A stretch of DNA of 64,000 bases from Comamonadaceae bacterium (lineage in GTDB: Bacteria > Pseudomonadota > Gammaproteobacteria > Burkholderiales > Burkholderiaceae_C). Position numbers and translations under genes: made by a program. Positions 25,710-32,814 of the stretch are shown here, piece by piece. The stretch is taken from NCBI GenBank assembly GCA_027484575.1, contig JAIXSQ010000018.1:224700-288699 (forward strand). Reading direction: 5' to 3'. Within the stretch, counting starts at the first letter, position 1; each line of letters opens with the position of its first letter. The notes below the pieces were generated by a model that made no database searches, was not told where the DNA came from, and saw only the letters and a list, made by a program, of their open reading frames with translations.

Positions 25710-26486
25710 ATGAGCGTGCAGCAGGACGAACTCGCCGAAACCCCGAAGTCCGTGGTCATCACGGGCGGTGCCAGTGGCATCGGGCTGGCCTTCAGTCGGC
25801 ACCTTGCGAAGTTGGGCCACCAGGTCCTGGTCGCGGACCTCGCCGGCGCCGAGGAGGCCGCCCGTGATCTGCGCGCCCAGGGATGGCAGGCCGAGGGCAT
25901 CCTGGCCGATGTCACGAGCGAGGCCGATGCGGCTGCCATGGTCGGCCGTGCGGAGCAGGCCTTCGGCGGCCTCGACGCGCTCGTGAACAACGCGGGCCTG
26001 TTCACGACCCTGACCCTCAAGCCCTTCGAGCAGATCTCCAGCGCCGAATGGATGCGGGTGATGGAGGTGAACACGCTGGGCGTCTTCAATTGCGCGAAGG
26101 CCGCATCCGCCGCCCTGCGTCGCAGCGGGCGGGGGCGCCTCGTCAACATCGCCTCGACGGTTCCCATGAAGGGGCCGCCGAACATGGCGCACTACGTGGC
26201 CAGCAAGGGGGCGGTCGTCGCCTTCACGCGCGCGCTGGCCCGCGAGATGAGCCGGGACAAGGTGACCGTGAACGCCATCGCGCCCGGCTTCACGCTCAGC
26301 GACGGTGTGCTGCAGTCCGGCATCCACGAGCGGATCGGCGACAACGCCCGCACGGCGGGGCGTTGCCTGCAGCGCGACCAGGTGCCTGCCGACCTGGTGG
26401 GGGCGCTGGCCTTCCTGGTCAGCGACGCTGCCGCGTTCGTGACGGGGCAGACGCTCGCTGTGGACGGCGGCGGGGTGTTCCTCTAG
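25710..26486 (+). CDS. SDR-family dehydrogenase
   Basis: A 258-residue classical SDR. The cofactor motif TGGASGIG is near residue 20, DLAGAEE suggests a preference for NAD, NNAG is near 92, Ser is in NIASTVP, and the Tyr/Lys pair is in HYVASKGAVVAFTRA. The end VTGQTLAVDGGGVFL is typical of FabG-like enzymes. A strong ribosome site (AGGAGG) lies before ATG 25710, 81 bp after tphA1, so it may be co-transcribed. It could act on a dihydrodiol or alcohol from the neighbouring oxygenase. The stop overlaps the convergent hydrolase stop. Confidence 0.85.
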   Translation: MSVQQDELAETPKSVVITGGASGIGLAFSRHLAKLGHQVLVADLAGAEEAARDLRAQGWQAEGILADVTSEADAAAMVGRAEQAFGGLDALVNNAGLFTTLTLKPFEQISSAEWMRVMEVNTLGVFNCAKAASAALRRSGRGRLVNIASTVPMKGPPNMAHYVASKGAVVAFTRALAREMSRDKVTVNAIAPGFTLSDGVLQSGIHERIGDNARTAGRCLQRDQVPADLVGALAFLVSDAAAFVTGQTLAVDGGGVFL

Positions 26487-27268
26487 GCCGCAGCCATCGT
26501 CTCCGCCAGCGCCTGGACGAACTGCGCCGGCAGCTCCAGCGGGGGGAAGTGGCCGCAGTCGAGCGAGCGCAGCGATGCCGAGGGGATCCCCTCGGCCAGC
26601 ACCTGCAGTTTCTCGGCCATGATCAGCGGATCGCGGGCCCCGTGCAGGATGCAGGTCGGCGCCCGCACCAGCCCCAGCTGCGGCCGCAGGTCGCTGTCGC
26701 GCAGCACGGCCACGCAGCGCGCGTAGCCGTGCGGGTCCATGCGCTCGAAGGTGGTGCGCAGGGTCGCGACATGCGGGTCACCGGTGGCCAGGTGGTCGGC
26801 AGACACCATGCGCTGCACCATCGGCCCCGCGAGGGACGCCATGCCGTCGGCCACTGCCTGCGCAGCGCGCTGCTGCCAACCCCCGGGCGGCGGGCTCATC
26901 GCCGCCGCCGCGGAGCACAGCGCGAGGGCGCAGATGCGCTCGGGAGCGACGATGGCGGCATGCAGGGCGGTCATGCCTCCCAGCGAGATCCCGCACACGG
27001 CGAAGCGGCCCCAGCCGAGTGCCTCCGTCAGGCCCAGCAGGTCCCCCGAGAGGTCCGCGATGGTGCAGTCCTGCCCGGGAACTTCCGTGCCGCCGTGCCC
27101 GCGCAGGTCGGGCCGCAGGATGCAGAACCGCTCCAGGAGCGCGGGCACCACCTTGTCGAAGATGCCGTGGTCGGCACCGATCGGGTGCAGGAGAGCCAAG
27201 GGGGGCCTGGAAGGCGAACCCTCCAGCCGGAAGTGGTGGCGCAGGCCGTTCAGGTGCTGGATGGGCAA
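26483..27268 (-). CDS. Alpha/beta hydrolase, 3-oxoadipate enol-lactonase-like
   Basis: A 261-residue hydrolase. The oxyanion region is LLHPIGADHGIFDKV, and the nucleophile elbow GISLGGMTA holds Ser near 95. Acidic Asp is in HGARDPLIM, and His in LDCGHFPPLE. The overall layout resembles PcaD-type enol-lactonases and carbon-carbon hydrolases of aromatic breakdown. It lies 4 bp downstream of the GntR regulator gene on the same strand, so the two are likely co-expressed. Confidence 0.8.
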   Translation of the reverse strand: MPIQHLNGLRHHFRLEGSPSRPPLALLHPIGADHGIFDKVVPALLERFCILRPDLRGHGGTEVPGQDCTIADLSGDLLGLTEALGWGRFAVCGISLGGMTALHAAIVAPERICALALCSAAAAMSPPPGGWQQRAAQAVADGMASLAGPMVQRMVSADHLATGDPHVATLRTTFERMDPHGYARCVAVLRDSDLRPQLGLVRAPTCILHGARDPLIMAEKLQVLAEGIPSASLRSLDCGHFPPLELPAQFVQALAETMAAA

Positions 27269-27272
27269 GGAG

Positions 27273-28016
27273 TCACCGCAGGGAAGGTTCGAGGAACTTC
27301 ATGGACGGGGGCAGCGCGGCGCTGCGATCGGCCTGGAAGACGCGCCGCAGGAACTTCCAGGCGGACCGGGCGTGCTCGATCGCGATCGATTCGGCCCGCG
27401 TGCCCTCGCGCTGCTCGATGGCCTCGAGCAGCGAGCGGTGCTGCTCCTGGGACATGACCAGGATGGCTTTCACGGCAGCGGTGTCGGCGCGCGAGATGCT
27501 CACGAAGGCGTTGGGCGCCGCGAACGGCAGCACCATCTGCCGCTCCAGGGCGCGCCGCAGCATGGGGCTTTGTGCCGCCTGCAGCAGCAGGTCGTGGAAC
27601 CGGTCGTTCAGGCGCACGTAGTCCGCCAGGTCCGGATTCGTGGACAGGTTGTCGACCACTGCGTCGAGTTCGTCGACGCACCGGTGCATCGCCTTGAGGG
27701 TGGGCTCGCCAGCGCCACGTTCCGCCGCGAGCCGGGCGGCCATGCCTTCCAGGGTGCCGCGGATGGCAATGGCGTCGAACACGTCGCTCTCCGAGAACCT
27801 GGCCACCGCGTAGCCACCGCCGGGCAGCGACTCCAGCAGGCCCTCCTCGCAGACGCGGATGAGGGCGGCGCGCGCCGGCGTGCGCGAGACATCCAGCCGG
27901 TCCACGAGTGTCTGTTCGAGCACGCGCTCCCCCGGGGACAGCTGCCCCTCGATGATCAGCTTGCGCAGCCCCAGGATGGCGCGGATGGTCTGGGGCTGGC
28001 TGGTCTCAAGCGACAC
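27273..28016 (-). CDS. GntR-family (FCD) transcriptional regulator
   Basis: A 247-residue regulator. The N-terminal winged helix is LRKLIIEGQLSPGERVLEQ followed by LDVSRTPARAALIRV. The C-terminal all-helical FCD domain has the metal-ligand-type RLNDRFHDLLL. It is closest in feel to VanR-type regulators of aromatic acid genes. It is divergent from the Rieske oxygenase gene, with GTATAC dyads in the gap, and probably represses that gene and itself until a substrate acid binds. Confidence 0.88.
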   Translation of the reverse strand: MSLETSQPQTIRAILGLRKLIIEGQLSPGERVLEQTLVDRLDVSRTPARAALIRVCEEGLLESLPGGGYAVARFSESDVFDAIAIRGTLEGMAARLAAERGAGEPTLKAMHRCVDELDAVVDNLSTNPDLADYVRLNDRFHDLLLQAAQSPMLRRALERQMVLPFAAPNAFVSISRADTAAVKAILVMSQEQHRSLLEAIEQREGTRAESIAIEHARSAWKFLRRVFQADRSAALPPSMKFLEPSLR

Positions 28017-28048
28017 GAGCGGCCCTGCCTCGTCGATTTGTCAGACGG

Positions 28049-28143
28049 ACGTATACGCGACGTCTAGTGTTTACCCTTGGATAGGCCCGTATCTGCATTG
28101 TTTTCTCCCGTTTTTCGACGTTTGAGTATACGTTCCGCATACG
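28049..28143. promoter_or_regulatory. GntR operator candidates (GTATAC dyads)
   Basis: ACGTATACG at 28049-28057 and GTATACGTT at 28126-28134 are inverted copies, with GCATACGT at 28137-28144 as a variant. GTATAC-centred dyads suit FCD-type GntR proteins. The surrounding 60 bases from 28081 have 27 G/C, far more A/T-rich than the genes, as expected of a promoter. Confidence 0.5.
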
Positions 28144-28161
28144 TCACACGAAGGAGACCGC

Positions 28162-29232
28162 ATGTTCATCCAGAACGCTTGGTACATCGCCGCCTGGGCG
28201 CACGAAGTCAAGGACCGACCGCTGGCCAGGACGATCTGCAATGCGCATGTCGTGTTGTTCCGCGACAAGGCCACCGGCAAGGTCGGTGCCCTGGAGGACC
28301 GCTGCTGCCACCGCGGCACGCCGCTTCGGTTCGGCGAGGTGGTCGAGGAGGGGCTGCAGTGCGGCTACCACGGCATGGTGTTCGACTGCTCGGGCACCTG
28401 CGTCCACATCCCCGGGCAGGCGTCCATTCCCCCGCAGGCGCGCGTGAAGCACTACGCGCTGGTCGAGAAGGACGAGTTCCTCTGGATCTGGATGGGTCCC
28501 GCCGAGGAGGCGGACACGAGCAAGATCCTCGACTACCCCTGGCACAACGACTACCGCCGCTGGCCGCACAAGCACGAGGTCTACCACGTCAAGGCCGACT
28601 ACATGCTCATGGTCGACAACCTGATGGACCTGACGCACCTGGGCTACGTCCACAAGAGCACGATCGGCGGCAACCCGAAGGTGCACGTGGACGCGCAGAT
28701 GACCGTCACGCCCAAGCCGACGGGCCTGCACTTCATCCGCTGGATGCTCGACTCCGTGCCGCCGCCCTCGTACGTCAAGGCCGCGGGGTTCAAGGGCAGG
28801 GTCGACCGCTGGCAGGAGTTCGAGTACGTGGCGCCGGGTTGCATCATCCAGTGGAGCGGTGCGCTAGACGTCGGACGGGGCGCCCAGGAGAACCGGGAAC
28901 AGGATGGTGGCTTCCAACTGCGCCTGTTCCACGGGCTCACGCCGGAGACCGACAACACCTGCCACTACTACTGGTCGACCGCGAACGGCTACCGCCAGGA
29001 CGATCCTGAAGCCACGGAGCAGCTGTTCCAGGAGATCAGCCGCGCGTTCCAGGAGGACAAGGGCATCGTCGAAGGCCAGGCGGCGATGCTCGCCGCGACG
29101 GGCGACAAGCGCCTGGTGGACATCGTGTCGGACAAGGCGCGCGTGCACATGCGGCGCACGGTCCACAGGATGCTCGTGGCCGAGTCGACGCCGAAGGCCG
29201 CGCCGGAACAGGTCGCGGTCCCGGCGAAGTGA
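28162..29232 (+). CDS. VanA-type Rieske aromatic oxygenase subunit
   Basis: A 356-residue Rieske oxygenase. It opens MFIQNAWYIAAWAHEV as vanillate O-demethylase oxygenases do. Rieske ligands are in RCCHRG (about residue 48) and CGYHGM (about 68). The mononuclear iron site is DNLMDLTHLGYVH (about 153-165). The substrate could be a methoxylated or carboxylated aromatic. Family resemblance alone cannot say which. No VanB-type reductase lies beside it, so TphA1 or a distant reductase must supply electrons. GAAGGAGA precedes ATG 28162. Confidence 0.87.
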   Translation: MFIQNAWYIAAWAHEVKDRPLARTICNAHVVLFRDKATGKVGALEDRCCHRGTPLRFGEVVEEGLQCGYHGMVFDCSGTCVHIPGQASIPPQARVKHYALVEKDEFLWIWMGPAEEADTSKILDYPWHNDYRRWPHKHEVYHVKADYMLMVDNLMDLTHLGYVHKSTIGGNPKVHVDAQMTVTPKPTGLHFIRWMLDSVPPPSYVKAAGFKGRVDRWQEFEYVAPGCIIQWSGALDVGRGAQENREQDGGFQLRLFHGLTPETDNTCHYYWSTANGYRQDDPEATEQLFQEISRAFQEDKGIVEGQAAMLAATGDKRLVDIVSDKARVHMRRTVHRMLVAESTPKAAPEQVAVPAK

Positions 29233-29393
29233 CGCGACCCCTGCGCCCACGTCGATCGCCAGTGGGGTGAGCGCCGTGTCCACGGGCGCGACGACTGGCC
29301 GTTCACCGACGACGCCCTGAGCATCGCACGCGCGCGGCCGCAGCCCGAGCCCCCGGGTGGCGCCGGACAGTTTTCACCACGAGAGGAGACAGC

Positions 29394-30443
29394 ATGTTCG
29401 ACAGACGCAAGTTCCTGAAGACCGGCACGGCAGCCGTTGCGCTGGGAGGGCCGGTGTTCGGTGCTTTCGCGCAGCAGCCGGTGACCTTGAAGTTCCACAC
29501 GTTCATGTCCCCCCAGTCGACCGTCTACACGCGCATCCACAAGGCGTGGATGGACAAGGTCGAGAAGGAGTCGAACGGCCGCATCAAGTTCGAGGGCTTC
29601 CCGGCCATGCAGTTGGGCGGAACGCCTTCCGTGCTGTACGACCAGGTCAGGGATGGCGTGGCGGACGTCATCTGGACGCTCCCCGGCAACAACGCAGGCC
29701 GATTCCCGCGCACCGAGGTCTTCGAACTGCCGTTCATGATCTACAAGGCGGAGACCGCCTCGCGCGCGGCGTGGGAGTACCTGCAGACGTCGATGCCGGA
29801 CGAATTCAAGGACACGCAGGTCATCGCCTTCCACACGCACGGCCCCGGCGTCCTGCATTCCAAGGACAAGCCGATCCGCGCCCCCGGCGACCTGCGCGGG
29901 TTGAAGGTGCGCGGGCCCACCCGCCAGGCCACCAAGCTGCTGGGCGCCGCCGGCGCGATCCCCGTGGGCATGCCCCTTCCCCAGATCCCCGATGCGCTGG
30001 TCAAGGGCACCATCGATGCCTGTGCCCTGCCGTGGGAGGTGATCCCTTCGGTGAAGGTGCCCGAACTCGTCAAGCACCACAGCGAGTTCCCGGCCAGCGT
30101 GCCCGGGCTGTACACGAACACGTTCGTCATGGCCATGAACAAGGCCAAGTACGACGCGCTGCCTGCGGACCTGAAGCGGGTCATCGATGCCAACAGCGGC
30201 ATGGAGACGTCCGCCTGGATGGGCAAGGTCCAGGACGACCTGGACCCGGTGGTGCGCAAGGGTGTGCAGGACCGCGGCAACTCGGTCCACGTGTTCGGGG
30301 ACGCCGAAACGGCCGAGTTCCGCCGACTCACGGCCCGGGTGGAAAGCGAGTGGGTGGAGGAGGTGACCAAGCGCGGCCACGACGGCAAGAAGTTGCTGGA
30401 CTCGGCGAAGTCGCTGATCGCCAAGCACAACCGCAAGGCCTGA
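29394..30443 (+). CDS. TRAP transporter solute-binding protein (DctP family), orphan
   Basis: A 349-residue precursor whose leader MFDRRKFLKTG suggests Tat export, with cleavage after FGAFA. DctP motifs are LKFHTFMSPQSTVY, FPAMQLGG, GLKVRGPTRQATKLLGAAG with the substrate-binding Arg, and IDACALPWEV. No dctQ or dctM follows. It probably captures the acid used by the preceding oxygenase and needs membrane subunits encoded elsewhere. GAGAGGAGA precedes ATG 29394. Confidence 0.87.
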   Translation: MFDRRKFLKTGTAAVALGGPVFGAFAQQPVTLKFHTFMSPQSTVYTRIHKAWMDKVEKESNGRIKFEGFPAMQLGGTPSVLYDQVRDGVADVIWTLPGNNAGRFPRTEVFELPFMIYKAETASRAAWEYLQTSMPDEFKDTQVIAFHTHGPGVLHSKDKPIRAPGDLRGLKVRGPTRQATKLLGAAGAIPVGMPLPQIPDALVKGTIDACALPWEVIPSVKVPELVKHHSEFPASVPGLYTNTFVMAMNKAKYDALPADLKRVIDANSGMETSAWMGKVQDDLDPVVRKGVQDRGNSVHVFGDAETAEFRRLTARVESEWVEEVTKRGHDGKKLLDSAKSLIAKHNRKA

Positions 30444-30461
30444 CCGCCGCGCGCGGGCGCG

Positions 30462-30486
30462 CGCCCCCGCCGCCAGTGCGGGGGCG
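30462..30486. terminator. Hairpin between convergent dctP and esterase genes
   Basis: CGCCCCCGC (30462-30470) pairs perfectly with GCGGGGGCG (30478-30486) around seven bases. It lies 18 bp after the dctP stop and 8 bp before the esterase stop, so it may work in both directions. Confidence 0.6.
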
Positions 30487-30494
30487 CCGCCGCG

Positions 30495-31370
30495 TCAGCC
30501 GCGCGCGCAGGCGCGGTCGACGTACTGCAGCGCGTCGGGCAGGGCCTCGCGGAAGGTCAGCCACTCGTGGTCGCCGTCGATCACGCGCAGCTCGGCCTGG
30601 CGCGGCTGGATCTGGTGCAGGCGCCAGTACAGCGTGGCCGACATCGGCGCGATGCCCAGGAAGTCGTGGTCGCCCGAGACGATCCACATCGGCACGCGCA
30701 GCGGCTGCGCCTTGTAGGTGTCCAGCTGCGAGGCGTAGTTCAGCGCGCGCCAGGTGTCGGCGTCGAACTGGCCGTTGCGCACGAACTGCGGCGTGCGGCG
30801 CGCGGCCGAGGTCTCGGGCGGCAGCGGGTCGTAGATGGCGGGGCTGATGACCGCGGCGGCGCAGAAGCGCGCGGGGTGGCGCAGCGACAGGTTCAGCGCG
30901 CCGTAACCGCCCATCGACAGGCCGCCGATGGCGCGGTCCTTGCGCTGCGTGCCCACCTTGTAGCGGCGCTCCACGTAGGGCAGCAGGTCGTTCATGATGG
31001 CGCTGCCGGCCTTCTCGGCCGCGCCGTCGGCCCACCAGCTGGCCGGGCCGGCGGTGGGCATCACCACCACCGACGGGCGCATCAGCCCGCGCTTGATCAG
31101 GCCGTCCAGCGTCTCCACCGCGCCGCCCTTGGTGCGCCACTCGTTCTCGTCGCCGCCGGCGCCGTGCAGCAGGTAGACCACCGGGTAGGGCCCGGCGCCG
31201 TCCTTGTAGCCGTCGGGCAGGTAGACCGTGAACCTGACGTCGCGGCCCAGCGAGGCGCTGGGCGCGGCATCGGCGAAGACCTCGCCGGCCCGGGCGGTGC
31301 CGGCCAGGGCGCCGCACAGGGCGGAAAGCAGGGCGAAGCGGCGCAGCGCGCCGCGGGGGATCGTGGGCAT
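30495..31370 (-). CDS. Secreted esterase (esterase D / feruloyl-esterase-like)
   Basis: A 291-residue precursor with a signal peptide ending at ARA before GEVFADA. The alpha/beta hydrolase has VVYLLHGAGGDENEW near 68, nucleophile Ser in IGGLSMGGYGAL near 150, Asp in VSGDHDFLG and His in DGDHEWLTF. It resembles the Esterase family with antigen-85 and feruloyl esterases. It lacks the size and lid domain of MHETase. The periplasmic substrate is unknown. It sits beside aromatic catabolism genes, which may be coincidence. Confidence 0.82.
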   Translation of the reverse strand: MPTIPRGALRRFALLSALCGALAGTARAGEVFADAAPSASLGRDVRFTVYLPDGYKDGAGPYPVVYLLHGAGGDENEWRTKGGAVETLDGLIKRGLMRPSVVVMPTAGPASWWADGAAEKAGSAIMNDLLPYVERRYKVGTQRKDRAIGGLSMGGYGALNLSLRHPARFCAAAVISPAIYDPLPPETSAARRTPQFVRNGQFDADTWRALNYASQLDTYKAQPLRVPMWIVSGDHDFLGIAPMSATLYWRLHQIQPRQAELRVIDGDHEWLTFREALPDALQYVDRACARG

Positions 31371-31494
31371 GGGATGTCTCCTTCGTGTGGGCGGCCTCGT
31401 GGGGCCGCGCGGCATTCTGGCCACAAGGAGGGCCCGGCGGTGCAGGTGGGTGTCGCCTGGGTGCCGGGGGCGCCGATGCACGGGCCGGAACGAC

Positions 31495-31525
31495 GAAGCC
31501 CCCAGCCGGAACGACTGGGGGCTTC
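31495..31525 (-). terminator. Hairpin downstream of tRNA-Thr
   Basis: Perfect 11-bp arms (31495-31505 and 31515-31525) with a 9-base loop lie 8 bp beyond the tRNA 3' end on the minus strand. It most likely ends the tRNA transcript. Confidence 0.65.
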
Positions 31526-31533
31526 TGGTGTTG

Positions 31534-31609
31534 TGGTGCCGGAGAGAGGAATCGAACCCCCGACCTTCTCATTACGAATGAGCTGCTCTACCGACTGAGC
31601 TACTCCGGC
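31534..31609 (-). tRNA. tRNA-Thr (anticodon CGT)
   Basis: A 76-nt cloverleaf with encoded CCA. Acceptor GCCGGAG pairs with CTCCGGC, D stem GCTC/GAGC. The anticodon loop TTCGTAA gives CGT, which reads ACG. The T arm contains GTTCGATTC. The top pair of the anticodon stem is a G-A mismatch, which is tolerated. It is transcribed away from fbp and followed by a hairpin. Confidence 0.95.
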
Positions 31610-31661
31610 ACGCGAGCCCGCGATTATAGCCAGCCCGGCGGGGGTGGCCCGGCCCCGCCGC

Positions 31662-32666
31662 TCAGTGCGGCGCGTGGTGGTAGGCGGTGACGCGCTCGAC
31701 CTCGTTCTTCGAGCCCAGCACCACGCTCACGCGCTCGTGCAGCTTGGTGGGCTGCAGGTCCAGGATGCGCTGGCGGCCGTTGGTGGCGGCGCCACCGGCC
31801 TGCTCGACCAGCCAGGCCATGGGGTTGGCCTCGTACATCAGGCGCAGCTTGCCGGGCTTCTCGGGCTCGCGCTTGTCCCAGGGGTACATGAAGATGCCGC
31901 CGCGGGTCAGGATGCGGTGCACGTCGGCCACCATCGAGGCGATCCAGCGCATGTTGAAGTCCTTGCCGCGCGGGCCTTCCTTGCCGGCCAGGCACTCGTC
32001 GACGTAGCGCTTCACGGGGGCGTCCCAGTGGCGCATGTTCGACATGTTGATCGCGAACTCCTTGGTGTCCTCGGGGATGCGCACGTTCTCCTGGGTGAGC
32101 ACGAACGAGCCCTGCTCGCGGTCCAGCGTGAACATGGCCACGCCGTCGCCCACCGTCAGCACCAGGGTGGTCTGCGGGCCGTACACGCAGTAGCCGGCCG
32201 CCACCTGCCTGGCACCGGACTGCAGGAAGTCCTGCTCGCTCACGCCCGCGCCCTCGGGCTTCCTGAGCACGCTGAAGATGGTGCCGATGCTCACGTTGAC
32301 GTCGATGTTGGACGAGCCGTCCAGCGGGTCGAACAGCAGCAGGTACTCGCCCTGCGGATAGCGGTTGGGCACCACGTAGATGCCGTCCATCTCCTCGCTG
32401 GCCATGGCCGCAAGGTGGCCGCCCCATTCGTTGGCCTCGATCAGCACCTCGTTGGCGATGATGTCCAGCTTCTTCTGCACCTCGCCCTGCACGTTCTCGC
32501 TCTCGGCCGAGCCCAGCACGCCCCCGAGGGCGCCCTTGTTCACGGCGTGGCTGATGCTCTTGCAGGCACGGGCGACCACCTCGAGCAGCAGGCGCAGCTG
32601 CGAGGGGATCTGGCCGTCGACGCGTTGCTGCTCGACGAGGTAGCGGGTCAGGGAGATCTTGGTCAT
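31662..32666 (-). CDS. fbp: Fructose-1,6-bisphosphatase class 1
   Basis: A 334-residue cytoplasmic enzyme of gluconeogenesis and the Calvin cycle, removing the C1 phosphate of fructose-1,6-bisphosphate. Metal-site motifs are ASEEMDG near 88 and FDPLDGSSNIDVN near 112. A distal substrate site is MYEANPMAWLVEQAGG near 275. The length matches the class I norm. It stands alone between the tRNA and a REP-like repeat. Confidence 0.96.
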   Translation of the reverse strand: MTKISLTRYLVEQQRVDGQIPSQLRLLLEVVARACKSISHAVNKGALGGVLGSAESENVQGEVQKKLDIIANEVLIEANEWGGHLAAMASEEMDGIYVVPNRYPQGEYLLLFDPLDGSSNIDVNVSIGTIFSVLRKPEGAGVSEQDFLQSGARQVAAGYCVYGPQTTLVLTVGDGVAMFTLDREQGSFVLTQENVRIPEDTKEFAINMSNMRHWDAPVKRYVDECLAGKEGPRGKDFNMRWIASMVADVHRILTRGGIFMYPWDKREPEKPGKLRLMYEANPMAWLVEQAGGAATNGRQRILDLQPTKLHERVSVVLGSKNEVERVTAYHHAPH

Positions 32667-32689
32667 GGGCTGGTCCTTCCGTGTCGTCG

Positions 32690-32805
32690 TCCCCGCGAAG
32701 GCGGGGACCCACGATCGGCCGCGGTGCCGGCTCGTGGATGCCCGCCTGCGCGGGCACGACGGGGGGCTGAAAGTCGCTGGCTCCCGGCCTGGGCCGGGAT
32801 GACGC
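32690..32805. repeat. REP-like intergenic repeat, composite
   Basis: Contains a GTCCCCGC...GCGGGGAC arm, a GCCCGCCTGCGCGGGC arm and a third variant arm CCCGGCCTGGGCCGGG. It fills most of the gap between pepN and fbp. Confidence 0.75.
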
Positions 32806-32814
32806 AGCGGGGTG

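Noticed and set aside
29233..29393. Possible gene remnant between the Rieske oxygenase and dctP
   Set aside because: A short coding-like frame (containing GRDDWPFTDDALS) can be read, but it has no start, no family match I recognise and would be under 50 codons.
30495..31370. Esterase as a PETase or MHETase linked to the tph operon
   Set aside because: At 291 residues and with Esterase-D-like motifs, it lacks the MHETase lid domain, and it has no clear PETase features. Proximity alone is not evidence.
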